A stretch of DNA of 64,000 nt from a bacterium HR11 (GTDB lineage: Bacteria; Acidobacteriota; HRBIN11): NCBI GenBank assembly GCA_002898535.1, contig BEHN01000001.1:186001-250000 (forward strand), read 5' to 3'. Every line of letters begins with the position of its first letter. Position 1 is the first letter of the stretch. The position numbers were made by a program, and so were the translations under genes. Below are positions 14,872 through 22,915 of the stretch, piece after piece. Below the pieces are notes generated by a model. That model had not been told where the DNA came from and made no database searches. It was given only the letters and a program-made list of their open reading frames with translations.

Positions 14872-16191
14872 ATGGAAAAAGCTACGCAGGTCCGTCCAAA
14901 AGCTATCACCGTCGGCCTGATCCGGGACCGGGCGAGGGAAGCCGAAGCCCTCGAGGACCTGGAGGAACTGCGGCGTCTCGTCGAGGACGCCGGGGCCGAC
15001 GTCGTCGCTGTCGTGACCCAGGTCCGCCGGACCCCAGACCCCGGGTTCTATCTGGGCCAGGGGAAGGTCCGGGAGTTGGCGGAGATGGTTTCGGCGTCCG
15101 GGGCGGAATTGGTCGTTTTTGACGACTCCCTTCGTCCCGTGCAGGTCAAAAACCTGGAAGATGCCCTGAACGTCAAGGTCCTGGACCGCATCCAGCTCAT
15201 CCTGGACATCTTTGCCCGACGGGCCCGCACGCGGGAAGGTCAGCTCCAGGTCGAGCTGGCGCAGTTGCAGTATTTGCTCCCCCGCCTGACGGGCCGGGGT
15301 GTCGAGCTCTCCCGGCTGGGGGGCGGCATCGGGACCCGGGGGCCGGGCGAGACCCTTCTCGAGATGAAACAGCGTCAGATCCGGGCCCGCATCGCTCACA
15401 TCCAGCGCGAGCTGGCGGCCATCGAGACCCACCGGCAGGCGCTTCACGCCGAGCGACAGGAAAAGGGCCTCCCGGTCTTCGCCCTGGTCGGGTATACGAA
15501 CGCCGGTAAGACGACCCTGTTCAACCGACTGACCCAGGCGGGGGCACCCGCCCAGGACCAGCTCTTCACGACGCTGGACCCCTTAGTCCGGAAGGTCCGG
15601 CTGAATGACCTGGGGGAGGTCCTCGTCAGCGACACGGTCGGGTTCATCCGGAAGCTCCCGCCCTCGCTGGTCGCCGCCTTTCGAGCCACCTTGGACGAGG
15701 TTTACTCGGCATGGGCCCTCATTCACGTCATCGACATCACGTCCCCTCGGATGGAGACGGAGGTCCAGACCGTCCGGGCGGTCCTGCGGCAAATGCGGGT
15801 CGACGATAAGCCCATCCTGTGGGTGTTCAACAAAATCGACAAGAACACCGATCCCCTGCGGATTCATGAGGCGCGGGCGATGTGCCCGGAAGCCATCTTT
15901 TTGTCCGCCCGTACAGGCGAAGGCCTCGACCGGCTCGTCGAGGCGATGGCCCGGACCCTACGGTCTTACTGGCAGAGGTATCGGTTCCGCATCCCTTATG
16001 CCCATGCCCGGGACCTCCAGTGGTTTTACAAGGCCGGTCGGATTCTCGTTCGGGAGGATCGAGAGGACGGGGTTTATCTCGAAGCCGAGGTACCTCCATG
16101 GTTGGTCGGCCGCATGAAAGCATATCGACTGGAGCCCTCGCCGGTCGGCTCGACCGAAACGGCCGAAGTCATCGCTTCTTCTACGTCCTGA
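14872..16191 (+). CDS. hflX: GTPase HflX
   Basis: A 439-residue protein. The N-terminal HflX domain carries DPGFYLGQGKVREL and is followed by the glycine-rich LGGGIGTRGPGET linker. The G domain has G1 GYTNAGKTTLFN, G3 DTVGFIRKLP and G4 NKID. HflX binds the 50S subunit and splits stalled ribosomes under stress. GGAGGG lies very close (about 2 nt) to the ATG at 14872, which may limit initiation; a TTG at 14839 is the alternative start. The 3' end overlaps the downstream lipoprotein gene by 94 bp. Confidence 0.95.
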   Translation: MEKATQVRPKAITVGLIRDRAREAEALEDLEELRRLVEDAGADVVAVVTQVRRTPDPGFYLGQGKVRELAEMVSASGAELVVFDDSLRPVQVKNLEDALNVKVLDRIQLILDIFARRARTREGQLQVELAQLQYLLPRLTGRGVELSRLGGGIGTRGPGETLLEMKQRQIRARIAHIQRELAAIETHRQALHAERQEKGLPVFALVGYTNAGKTTLFNRLTQAGAPAQDQLFTTLDPLVRKVRLNDLGEVLVSDTVGFIRKLPPSLVAAFRATLDEVYSAWALIHVIDITSPRMETEVQTVRAVLRQMRVDDKPILWVFNKIDKNTDPLRIHEARAMCPEAIFLSARTGEGLDRLVEAMARTLRSYWQRYRFRIPYAHARDLQWFYKAGRILVREDREDGVYLEAEVPPWLVGRMKAYRLEPSPVGSTETAEVIASSTS

Positions 16192-17495
16192 TCGGACTGG
16201 CCAGCCTGAGTTCCTTCCTAATCGGTTGCCCGAAGGCGCCCTACGTCTCCCTGCCGGCGTACTTGCCGGCTCCGACGACATGGGAGCCGCCGCCGGGTTC
16301 GGGGGCGACTGTCCGGGCCCAGATGGCCTGGGAGAGCCTCCAGGCCGGCGACGTCGACACAGCGGAACGCATCGCCGAGTCCTTACAGGCGAATTATCCG
16401 CAGTGGGCGACGCCCCTGGCTCTCCGGGGATGGGCCGCCCTCGCCCGAGACGACGCCTTAACGGCCGCTCAATACTTCCAAGAAGCCCTCAAGCTCGCGC
16501 CTCAGCACGTCGGCGCCCTGGCCGGTATGATGTGGGTCTATCGCGCACGTCAGGACTGGGTCCCCGCCCTGACGTATGCCGAGAAGCTCGAAGTCGTCTT
16601 GGCCCACTCGCCGGATTGGGCCGACGAGGTGGACCTTATCCGGCGTCGGGCCGTCGAGACGATGGTCGAACAGGCCCGGCTCGCCCGGCGCCAAGGGGAC
16701 GTCGCCCAGGCGACGCATTGGTACCGGCAGGCGGCCGCCCGGGCCCTGACCGATACCCGGCTTCAGGTCGAGGCCGGCGACTGGTTTCGCTCTCTGGGCC
16801 AGGTCCAGGAGGCGCTCCCCTACTATCAACTGGCGTATCAAAGCGACCCGGACGACATGCAGGTCCTCCGGCGGCTGGCCGAGGCCCTCGTGGAGACTCG
16901 CCAATGGCTTCAGGCCAAACCGTTACTGGAACGTTTAGTCCGCGCGGAACCGTCCCAGCGACGATGGGCTGAACTCCTCCAGACAGCCGACCTGGAGATC
17001 CAGCGTTCGGCCGTCTACACCGAGTACCAACAGATCGAACGGGCCCTCTATGTGACCCGGGGCCAAGTCGCCGCCCTGCTGTACCTGGAGATCCCCCGCA
17101 TCGCTCAGGAACCCCTCTCGGGTCCGCCACCCATCATCCTGGACCTGGAGGACCACTGGGCGCGGACTTTCATCCAGAAGGTCGCGGCCCTGGGCTTCAT
17201 CCCCCTCTTTGACAATCACACCTTTCAGCCCCACCGAGTCGTCCAGCGGGGCGAGTTCGCCTTCATTCTTTACAACGTCTTGCGGTACTTTGATCGGGAT
17301 ACCCTCGTGAAGATCCCTTCCGGCCTGACGATCCCCGACGTCTCCCCCTTACATCGGTACTACGTCCCGATCCGATATGCCGTCGCCCTCGGACTCCTGC
17401 CCTTGGAGCCGGATGGGTCCTTCCGGCCGGGCCAGAACGTCAACGGCTCCCAGGCCCTTCGGGCTGTCCAAACTCTGGGCAACTTGCTCCGGTAA
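16098..17495 (+). CDS. TPR lipoprotein with C-terminal SLH domains
   Basis: A 465-residue protein. An N-terminal signal (FFYVLIGLASLSSFLIGC) ends in a lipobox L-I-G-C. Several TPR-like repeats follow (for example ALRGWAALARDDALTAAQYF), giving a protein-interaction scaffold. The C terminus has two SLH-type segments: DLEDHWARTFIQKVAALGF plus FQPHRVVQRGEFAFIL, and IPDVSPLHRYYVPIRYAVAL plus FRPGQNV. SLH domains bind secondary cell-wall polymers or peptidoglycan, so the protein may link outer membrane and wall. The start overlaps hflX by 94 bp, and the exact start is uncertain. Confidence 0.8.
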   Translation: MVGRPHESISTGALAGRLDRNGRSHRFFYVLIGLASLSSFLIGCPKAPYVSLPAYLPAPTTWEPPPGSGATVRAQMAWESLQAGDVDTAERIAESLQANYPQWATPLALRGWAALARDDALTAAQYFQEALKLAPQHVGALAGMMWVYRARQDWVPALTYAEKLEVVLAHSPDWADEVDLIRRRAVETMVEQARLARRQGDVAQATHWYRQAAARALTDTRLQVEAGDWFRSLGQVQEALPYYQLAYQSDPDDMQVLRRLAEALVETRQWLQAKPLLERLVRAEPSQRRWAELLQTADLEIQRSAVYTEYQQIERALYVTRGQVAALLYLEIPRIAQEPLSGPPPIILDLEDHWARTFIQKVAALGFIPLFDNHTFQPHRVVQRGEFAFILYNVLRYFDRDTLVKIPSGLTIPDVSPLHRYYVPIRYAVALGLLPLEPDGSFRPGQNVNGSQALRAVQTLGNLLR

Positions 17496-17517
17496 TGCGG
17501 TCTGGGCGGGGTCCTTC

Positions 17518-17590
17518 GGCCGACCTGCCCACTTGCCTATCTGCCCATCTGCCGACCTGCCGAACTCCCGAACTCCCGGATTGCCGGAGA
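17518..17590. repeat. 8-bp tandem repeat array, GCCGACCT to CCCGAACT transition
   Basis: Octamers GCCGACCT, GCCCACTT, GCCTATCT, GCCCATCT, GCCGACCT, GCCGAACT, CCCGAACT, CCCGGATT, GCCGGAGA run continuously. This shows that the GCAGGTGG-type and CCCGAACT-type octamers are one evolving family. The array lies directly upstream of the pilin-like gene. Confidence 0.85.
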
Positions 17591-17598
17591 TCGCGGGG

Positions 17599-18360
17599 AT
17601 GCCATCAAGGGGCGTGACGTTCCTGGCCGTCCTCATCGGAATGGTCCTTGGCCTGATCGTACTGGGGACCGTCTTGGACGTCGGACTTCAAGCCGTTCGC
17701 CTGCGGCGGCGGCAACAGGTCCTCTCGGCCTGGTGGCAGACCCAACGGACGCTCTTCTACTGGACGGCCCGGGACCTGAATACGCGCTTCCACGTTACCC
17801 CCGAGGACCCGGTCGTACGGGGGGTCAGGCAACTGCGATTTTCCCGCCTGGACAAGCCAGACGCCCCCGGCGTGACCTTGCTGGCTCCCGACGGTCGGTT
17901 ATCGGCCGTCCTGATGGACCGGACCCCCATCCAGCCGGCCGCATGGCGGGTTCGCTTTTGGGAACTGCGTCCAGACACCGAGATTCTGTATGTTTGGTGC
18001 CAGCCCGCCGAGTCCCCGGAGGGCATTCTCGTCCGGGGACGACCTGTCCCGCCAAACACCCTGGAAGTCCAGGCTATCGTAGGCCCACCGACCTGGTCTG
18101 GACAGCTTCCGGTGGGGACCCGCTTGGTGTCCGTGGCTTGGACGGCCTACGAGGTCGAGCCCGACGGCGACCGACCCGGCACGTATCGCCTGTACCGTCG
18201 GCACCAAGGCGGCCGTTTGCGATTGGCCGATGGCCTGCGCGACTGCCGGGTCGAGGTCGCCGGACCCCTGCATGGAAGCATTCGATGCCTTTTCCCGGCC
18301 GAGGGGGCCGGAAAGGTTGACCTCCCGGTCCTTTTCGTATTCAATGATCGCCTGTTTTGA
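17599..18360 (+). CDS. pilin-like (PilW/pseudopilin-type) protein
   Basis: A 253-residue protein with a prepilin-like N terminus, MPSRG followed by VTFLAVLIGMVLGLIVLGTV, resembling minor pilins such as PilW. It would be cleaved after RG by a prepilin peptidase and assembled into a pilus or secretion pseudopilus. The usual Glu at mature position 5 is absent, which would impair standard assembly. The rest is a beta-rich globular domain. No other pilus gene is nearby. The ATG at 17599 follows the octamer array, which may separate it from the upstream lipoprotein gene. Confidence 0.6.
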   Translation: MPSRGVTFLAVLIGMVLGLIVLGTVLDVGLQAVRLRRRQQVLSAWWQTQRTLFYWTARDLNTRFHVTPEDPVVRGVRQLRFSRLDKPDAPGVTLLAPDGRLSAVLMDRTPIQPAAWRVRFWELRPDTEILYVWCQPAESPEGILVRGRPVPPNTLEVQAIVGPPTWSGQLPVGTRLVSVAWTAYEVEPDGDRPGTYRLYRRHQGGRLRLADGLRDCRVEVAGPLHGSIRCLFPAEGAGKVDLPVLFVFNDRLF

Positions 18361-18408
18361 CGGGCTTGGCGTTCCGTCCCCGTCATCCCTTGCCCTGAGG
18401 CGCGGTTC

Positions 18409-19536
18409 ATGATCAAGCCGGAGGACGACCCCCCGTGGGTCCCCCTGGTCGACGTTCAGCGTCACAATGCGTCCCTCCGCCCGGCTCTGGATGCGGCCTT
18501 CCGGCGGGTCCTGGAGCGGGGTCACTTTGTCCTCGGGGAGGAGACGGAAGCCTTTGAGGCCGACTGGGCGGCCTGGTGCGGGACCCGATACGGTATCGCG
18601 TGCTCGAATGGGAGCGCCGCCCTCTACATCGCCCTCAAGGCCCTGGGCATCGGTCCGGGCGATGAGGTCATCACGACGGCCTTCACGTTCGTGGCGACCG
18701 TCGAGGCCATCTTGATGGCCGGGGCCCGGCCGGTCCTCGTCGACGTCGATGAGGCGACGGCCCTGATGGACCTTCAGCAGGTCGAGGCCGCCATCACGCC
18801 CCGGACGGTGGCCGTCCTGCCCGTTCATCTATACGGTCAGGTCGGGGACATGGTGGCCTTACGACAATTGTGCGACCGGTACGGCCTGGCCCTCATCGAG
18901 GACGCCGCCCAGGCCCACGGGGCTCGATTTCGGGGACGCCGGGCCGGGACCTTTGGGGATATCGCCTGCTTCAGCTTTTATCCGACCAAGAACCTGAGCG
19001 CCCTGGGGGATGCCGGGGCCATCGTGACGGACGACCCCCAGTGGGCCGAGCGGTGTCGTCTCATTCGGAATCACGGTCGGGCTCAGCATCACTTGCATGT
19101 CCAGGTGGGCTTTAACTTCCGGCTGGGGGAACTCCAGGCCGCCTTTCTGCGGGCCAAGCTTCGATATTTGGACGCCTGGATCGCCCGACGGAATGCCATC
19201 GTGGGGACGTACCGGACCCAAGCCCCGGGGGGTCGGTACTGGCGCTGGGTTCAAACGGTTCCCGAGGCCGAGCCGGCCTGGCACCTGGCTGTCCTGCGCA
19301 CGCCCTACCGGGAAGCCTTGCGGGAGTGGCTCCACGCCCATCGGGTCCAGACGGGCATCTATTATGACACGCCGGTCCCCTTCCAACCGGCTTTCGCCTT
19401 TTTGGAGGTACCGCCCGACCGATTTCCTCAAGCTACCGCTTGGGCCCGGGAAACCCTCAGTGTTCCCCTCTTTCCGGAAATGACTGACCCCGAGGTCCAC
19501 CGCGTCGTGGACGCTCTCCGGCGTTTCCGCCCGTAA
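18409..19536 (+). CDS. DegT/DnrJ/EryC1/StrS sugar aminotransferase
   Basis: A 375-residue PLP enzyme. VPLVDVQRHN at the N terminus, CSNGSAALYIALKALGIGPG, IEDAAQAHGA and the PLP-lysine motif FYPTKNLSALGDAG are all present. The family aminates keto-sugars in nucleotide-sugar synthesis for surface glycans. The exact sugar cannot be read from sequence. It could serve the glycosyltransferases elsewhere in the window, although it follows the pilin-like gene. Confidence 0.93.
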   Translation: MIKPEDDPPWVPLVDVQRHNASLRPALDAAFRRVLERGHFVLGEETEAFEADWAAWCGTRYGIACSNGSAALYIALKALGIGPGDEVITTAFTFVATVEAILMAGARPVLVDVDEATALMDLQQVEAAITPRTVAVLPVHLYGQVGDMVALRQLCDRYGLALIEDAAQAHGARFRGRRAGTFGDIACFSFYPTKNLSALGDAGAIVTDDPQWAERCRLIRNHGRAQHHLHVQVGFNFRLGELQAAFLRAKLRYLDAWIARRNAIVGTYRTQAPGGRYWRWVQTVPEAEPAWHLAVLRTPYREALREWLHAHRVQTGIYYDTPVPFQPAFAFLEVPPDRFPQATAWARETLSVPLFPEMTDPEVHRVVDALRRFRP

Positions 19537-19560
19537 GCAGGCCGAAGGCCTGCGCTCCTT
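19537..19560 (+). terminator. hairpin after aminotransferase gene
   Basis: A perfect GCAGGCC-GAA-GGCCTGC stem-loop begins right after the stop codon and is followed by GCTCCTTAT. It lies in a convergent gap with the pyrophosphatase gene. The tail is only moderately T-rich. The same hairpin is repeated elsewhere, so it may be a repeat used as a terminator. Confidence 0.5.
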
Positions 19561-19592
19561 ATCAGGATGATTCGGACGGGGCGGCGTCTTCG

Positions 19593-21644
19593 TCATCCGA
19601 GGAGGGGTGGGATCCGCTGGAACAGAGGCGTAAAGACCAGCGAGACGATGGCCATCAGCTTCAACAGGATGTTCATCGAGGGACCAGCCGTGTCCTTAAA
19701 GGGGTCCCCGACGGTGTCCCCGATGACGCTGGCCCGATGCGCGTCCGACCGCTTGCCGCCGAGGTGACCCGCCTCGATATACTTCTTGGCGTTGTCCCAG
19801 GCACCTCCGGCGTTGGCCATCATGACGGCCAAAAGGAATCCGGTCGCGATAGAGCCGACCAGCAAGCCCCCAATGGCCTCTCGGCCCAACAGGAAACCGA
19901 CGACCAGGGGGGCCAAGACGGCGATCGTCCCGGGGATGACCATTTCTCGTAAGGCATCCCGGGTCACCAGGTCGACGCACCGCGCATAATCGGGTCGGGC
20001 CGTACCCTCCATGATCCCTGGGATTTCCCGAAACTGGCGGCGGACCTCATGGACGACGGCGAAGGCCGCCTTACCGACGGCCCGCAGGGCATAGGAAGAG
20101 AACAGGAAGGGCAAGACGGCTCCGACAATCAGCCCCGTCAGGACTCGATAGTCCAAGATGCTGACGGTCGAGAGCTGGGCCGTATGCGCATAAGCGGCCA
20201 TAAGAGCCAGGGCCGTCAGGGCGGCCGACCCGATGGCAAATCCCTTCCCCGTGGCGGCCGTCGTGTTCCCCAGGGAGTCCAGGGCGTCCGTCCGCTCCCG
20301 GACCTCCGGGGGCAGGTGTGCCTGTTCGGCGATCCCGCCCGCATTGTCGGCGATGGGGCCGTAAGCGTCCGTCGAGAGGGTGATCCCCAGGGTCGAGAGC
20401 ATCCCCACGGCGGCGATGGCGACGCCGTAAAATCCAAAGCCCGGCTGGATACGCTCCCCCATCAGGAAGGCAATAACGATGCCCGCCGAGACCGTCAGAA
20501 CGGGGATCAGGGTGCTCTGCATCCCGACGGCGAGACCGCTGAGGATCGTCGTCGCCGGCCCCGTCTGGGACTGCTCGGCGATGTACCTCGTCGGACGGTA
20601 CGCATACGACGTGAAGTACTCGGTCGCCAGGCCGATGATGATGCCCGCCAGGAGGCCCGTCACGATGGCCCAGAAGGCGTAGACGCTGACCCCTAAGCCC
20701 CGGACGATGGCCCACGAAAGCAGGACGACCAGGGCCGACGCCGCAAAGATCCCCCGCCGAAGGGCCCAAAGGAGGGCCGTGAATCCGGCGCCTTCACGGA
20801 CCCGGACGAAGAGGATGCCGATGACCGACGAGACGACGCCGGCCGCCGCGATCAGGAGCGGCAGGAGGGCGTAGGGGTCGCGGAAACCGCGTCCTGTGGC
20901 GACACCGGCCGCGATAGCGATGGCCGCGATGATGGACCCGACGAAGGACTCGAAGAGGTCGGCGCCCATGCCGGCCACGTCGCCGACGTTGTCGCCGACG
21001 TTGTCGGCGATGACAGCCGGGTTGCGGGGATCGTCTTCGGGAATGCCCGCCTCGACCTTGCCGACGAGGTCGGCCCCGACGTCAGCCGCCTTCGTGTAAA
21101 TGCCCCCTCCGACACGGGCAAAAAGGGCGATCGAGGAGGCACCAAACCCAAAGGCCGTGACGACCTGGATGTCTCGGAAGAGGGCGTACAGGGCGGCCAC
21201 GCCCAAGATCCCCAGGCCGACCACGGTCAAGCCCATGACGGCGCCCCCCGAGAAGGCAATGCGCAGGGCCGGGTCCAGGCCCCGAAGGGCATGGGCCGTC
21301 GTGATCCAGTTCGACCGCACGGCGATGTTCATGCCCAGAAAGCCAGCCAGAGCCGAAAGCAGAGCGCCTGACACGTAACAAACGGCCGACCGGGGGTCGA
21401 TGAAGACGGCCAGGACGACCGTGACCAGGACGACAAAGGGGATCAGGGCGCTGTACTCACGTTGGAGGAAGGCCAGGGCACCCTCCTGAATCGCCCGAGA
21501 GATCTCCCGCATGCGGGGGAGGAAAGCGGCGATTTCCTCCGCGTAGGGGTTATGGGCCGCCTGCCGCGTGACCCGGAAGGCCAGGAGGGCGGCGACGACC
21601 AGAGCCAAGACCGCAGAAGTCATTGAAAGAAAAAGCAGGTCCAT
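19593..21644 (-). CDS. hppA: membrane-bound ion-pumping pyrophosphatase
   Basis: A 683-residue polytopic protein (about 16 transmembrane helices expected for the family). Catalytic motifs are DVGADLVGKVEAGIPEDDPR, NVGDNVGDVAGMGADLFESF and ATEYFTSYAYRPTRYIAEQS. It hydrolyses pyrophosphate and pumps H+ or Na+ across the inner membrane. GNTTAATGKG has Ala, not Lys, at the K+-determining site, the K+-dependent type. The Glu in GADLFESF is one helical turn earlier than in plant-type H+ pumps, as in known Na+-PPases, so Na+ transport is plausible. It is monocistronic with its own promoter. Confidence 0.95.
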   Translation of the reverse strand: MDLLFLSMTSAVLALVVAALLAFRVTRQAAHNPYAEEIAAFLPRMREISRAIQEGALAFLQREYSALIPFVVLVTVVLAVFIDPRSAVCYVSGALLSALAGFLGMNIAVRSNWITTAHALRGLDPALRIAFSGGAVMGLTVVGLGILGVAALYALFRDIQVVTAFGFGASSIALFARVGGGIYTKAADVGADLVGKVEAGIPEDDPRNPAVIADNVGDNVGDVAGMGADLFESFVGSIIAAIAIAAGVATGRGFRDPYALLPLLIAAAGVVSSVIGILFVRVREGAGFTALLWALRRGIFAASALVVLLSWAIVRGLGVSVYAFWAIVTGLLAGIIIGLATEYFTSYAYRPTRYIAEQSQTGPATTILSGLAVGMQSTLIPVLTVSAGIVIAFLMGERIQPGFGFYGVAIAAVGMLSTLGITLSTDAYGPIADNAGGIAEQAHLPPEVRERTDALDSLGNTTAATGKGFAIGSAALTALALMAAYAHTAQLSTVSILDYRVLTGLIVGAVLPFLFSSYALRAVGKAAFAVVHEVRRQFREIPGIMEGTARPDYARCVDLVTRDALREMVIPGTIAVLAPLVVGFLLGREAIGGLLVGSIATGFLLAVMMANAGGAWDNAKKYIEAGHLGGKRSDAHRASVIGDTVGDPFKDTAGPSMNILLKLMAIVSLVFTPLFQRIPPLLG

Positions 21645-21720
21645 GACGTACCCCCATCGTCGAGTGATCGAACTGGATGGAAACCCAAGCTAAAAGAAGG
21701 CCCCTACCGAGAGCCTTATT

Positions 21721-21749
21721 ATTGTAATGGCGATTTGGCGATTCAGCAA
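21721..21749 (-). promoter_or_regulatory. sigma-70-type promoter of the pyrophosphatase gene
   Basis: Read on the minus strand: TTGCTG (21749-21744), a 17-bp spacer, then TACAAT (21726-21721), about 75 bp before the start codon. The -10 matches five of six consensus bases. Confidence 0.55.
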
Positions 21750-21781
21750 TCCGAGACTTGGGGACCAAAGTATAAGATTAC

Positions 21782-21814
21782 TGCCGGATTCCCGGACCGC
21801 CGGATTGCCGAATG
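21782..21814. repeat. short octamer tract
   Basis: GCCGGATT, CCCGGACC, GCCGGATT and GCCGAATG form a four-unit member of the 8-bp family in the divergent gap between the pyrophosphatase and GT9 genes. Confidence 0.6.
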
Positions 21815-21886
21815 GTAGGGTAGCTTTCCAGATTTTCCGTGAGGCCTCAGTCATGGTAATATGAAGAGAAGAGGCGGAGTTTGCGT

Positions 21887-22903
21887 ATGCGCGTCCTGTG
21901 GGTCCGCCTGCGGTCTTTGGGTGACATCCTCCTGAACCTGCCGGCGCTGGATGCCTTCAAGCAAGTCCAGCCGGACGCGCACGTCACCTACGTGGTCCAC
22001 CCGGAGTTTGTCGAACTCTTAGAGGACTACCCGACGATCGACTGCTTGGCGGTCGTCCCCCGGGAATCCCGGGGGTACCTGCGGGTGCTTTTTCGGACAG
22101 AGGCCTGGCTTCGGGAGTCTTACGATTGGGTCATCAACTTTCACGGCGGCAACTTGAGTGCCTTCATCACGCTATGGACGCACGGGAAGGGGAAAGTCGG
22201 ACTCGAACGGTTTCGCTTCCGCTCGGTGTACACTCATACGGTCAACGACCAGATCATCGGACGCCCCCTGCACACCGTCGAGGTCCAAGCCCGCTTGTTG
22301 TATCCGATCGTCGGGGCGATCCCTCGGGAGTCCCTGCGCAAACCCGTGTTCCCGGCCGCTCGACAGCCTCCCCGACCCCGGGTGCGGTCCCTTCTGGAAT
22401 GGCTCCAGGGTCGACCCTTCGTGCTGGTCCACCCCGGGGCCCGTTTCCGATATAAGCGGTGGCCCTACGAACGTACGTTGGCCCTCTTGCACCAATGGCT
22501 CCGCCAGTGGCCGAATCTGGCCTTTGGTCTCTTCATGGGCCCGACGGAGCAAGACCTTCCCCCGCAGGCCCGGGCCTTCCCGCCGGACCGGGTGGCGGTC
22601 CTGGACCGCTGGCCCCTGCCCGACGTCGTCCAGCTCTTGACTCACACGGACCTCTATGTCGGCTTTGACAACGGGATCACTCACCTGGCGGCTTTGCTGG
22701 ACCGACCCATCGTGGTCATCTGGGGCCCCATCGACCCGACCCGGTGGGCCCCCTGGACGGACCTTCAGATCCGTCTCCACCATCCCAGTCAGCGGGTCGA
22801 TGCCGTGCCCGACGAGGCCCTCACGCAGGCTGTCCGACTGCTCCTGGAGGCGACCCTCTACGGGACCGACCGCTTCCGGCACATCACGATGCCTTCGACT
22901 TGA
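21887..22903 (+). CDS. GT9-family (heptosyltransferase-like) glycosyltransferase
   Basis: A 338-residue protein with the GT9 start VLWVRLRSLGDILLNLPAL, central VLVHPGARFRYKRWPYERT and the donor-site segment YVGFDNGITHLAALLDRPIV. The family transfers heptose or related sugars to lipid A core, which supports a diderm cell plan. GAGGCGGAG lies 7 bp before the ATG at 21887; a TTG six bases upstream is the alternative. The O-antigen-ligase-like gene follows 12 bp later. Confidence 0.93.
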   Translation: MRVLWVRLRSLGDILLNLPALDAFKQVQPDAHVTYVVHPEFVELLEDYPTIDCLAVVPRESRGYLRVLFRTEAWLRESYDWVINFHGGNLSAFITLWTHGKGKVGLERFRFRSVYTHTVNDQIIGRPLHTVEVQARLLYPIVGAIPRESLRKPVFPAARQPPRPRVRSLLEWLQGRPFVLVHPGARFRYKRWPYERTLALLHQWLRQWPNLAFGLFMGPTEQDLPPQARAFPPDRVAVLDRWPLPDVVQLLTHTDLYVGFDNGITHLAALLDRPIVVIWGPIDPTRWAPWTDLQIRLHHPSQRVDAVPDEALTQAVRLLLEATLYGTDRFRHITMPST

Positions 22904-22915
22904 GACGGGGGGAGC

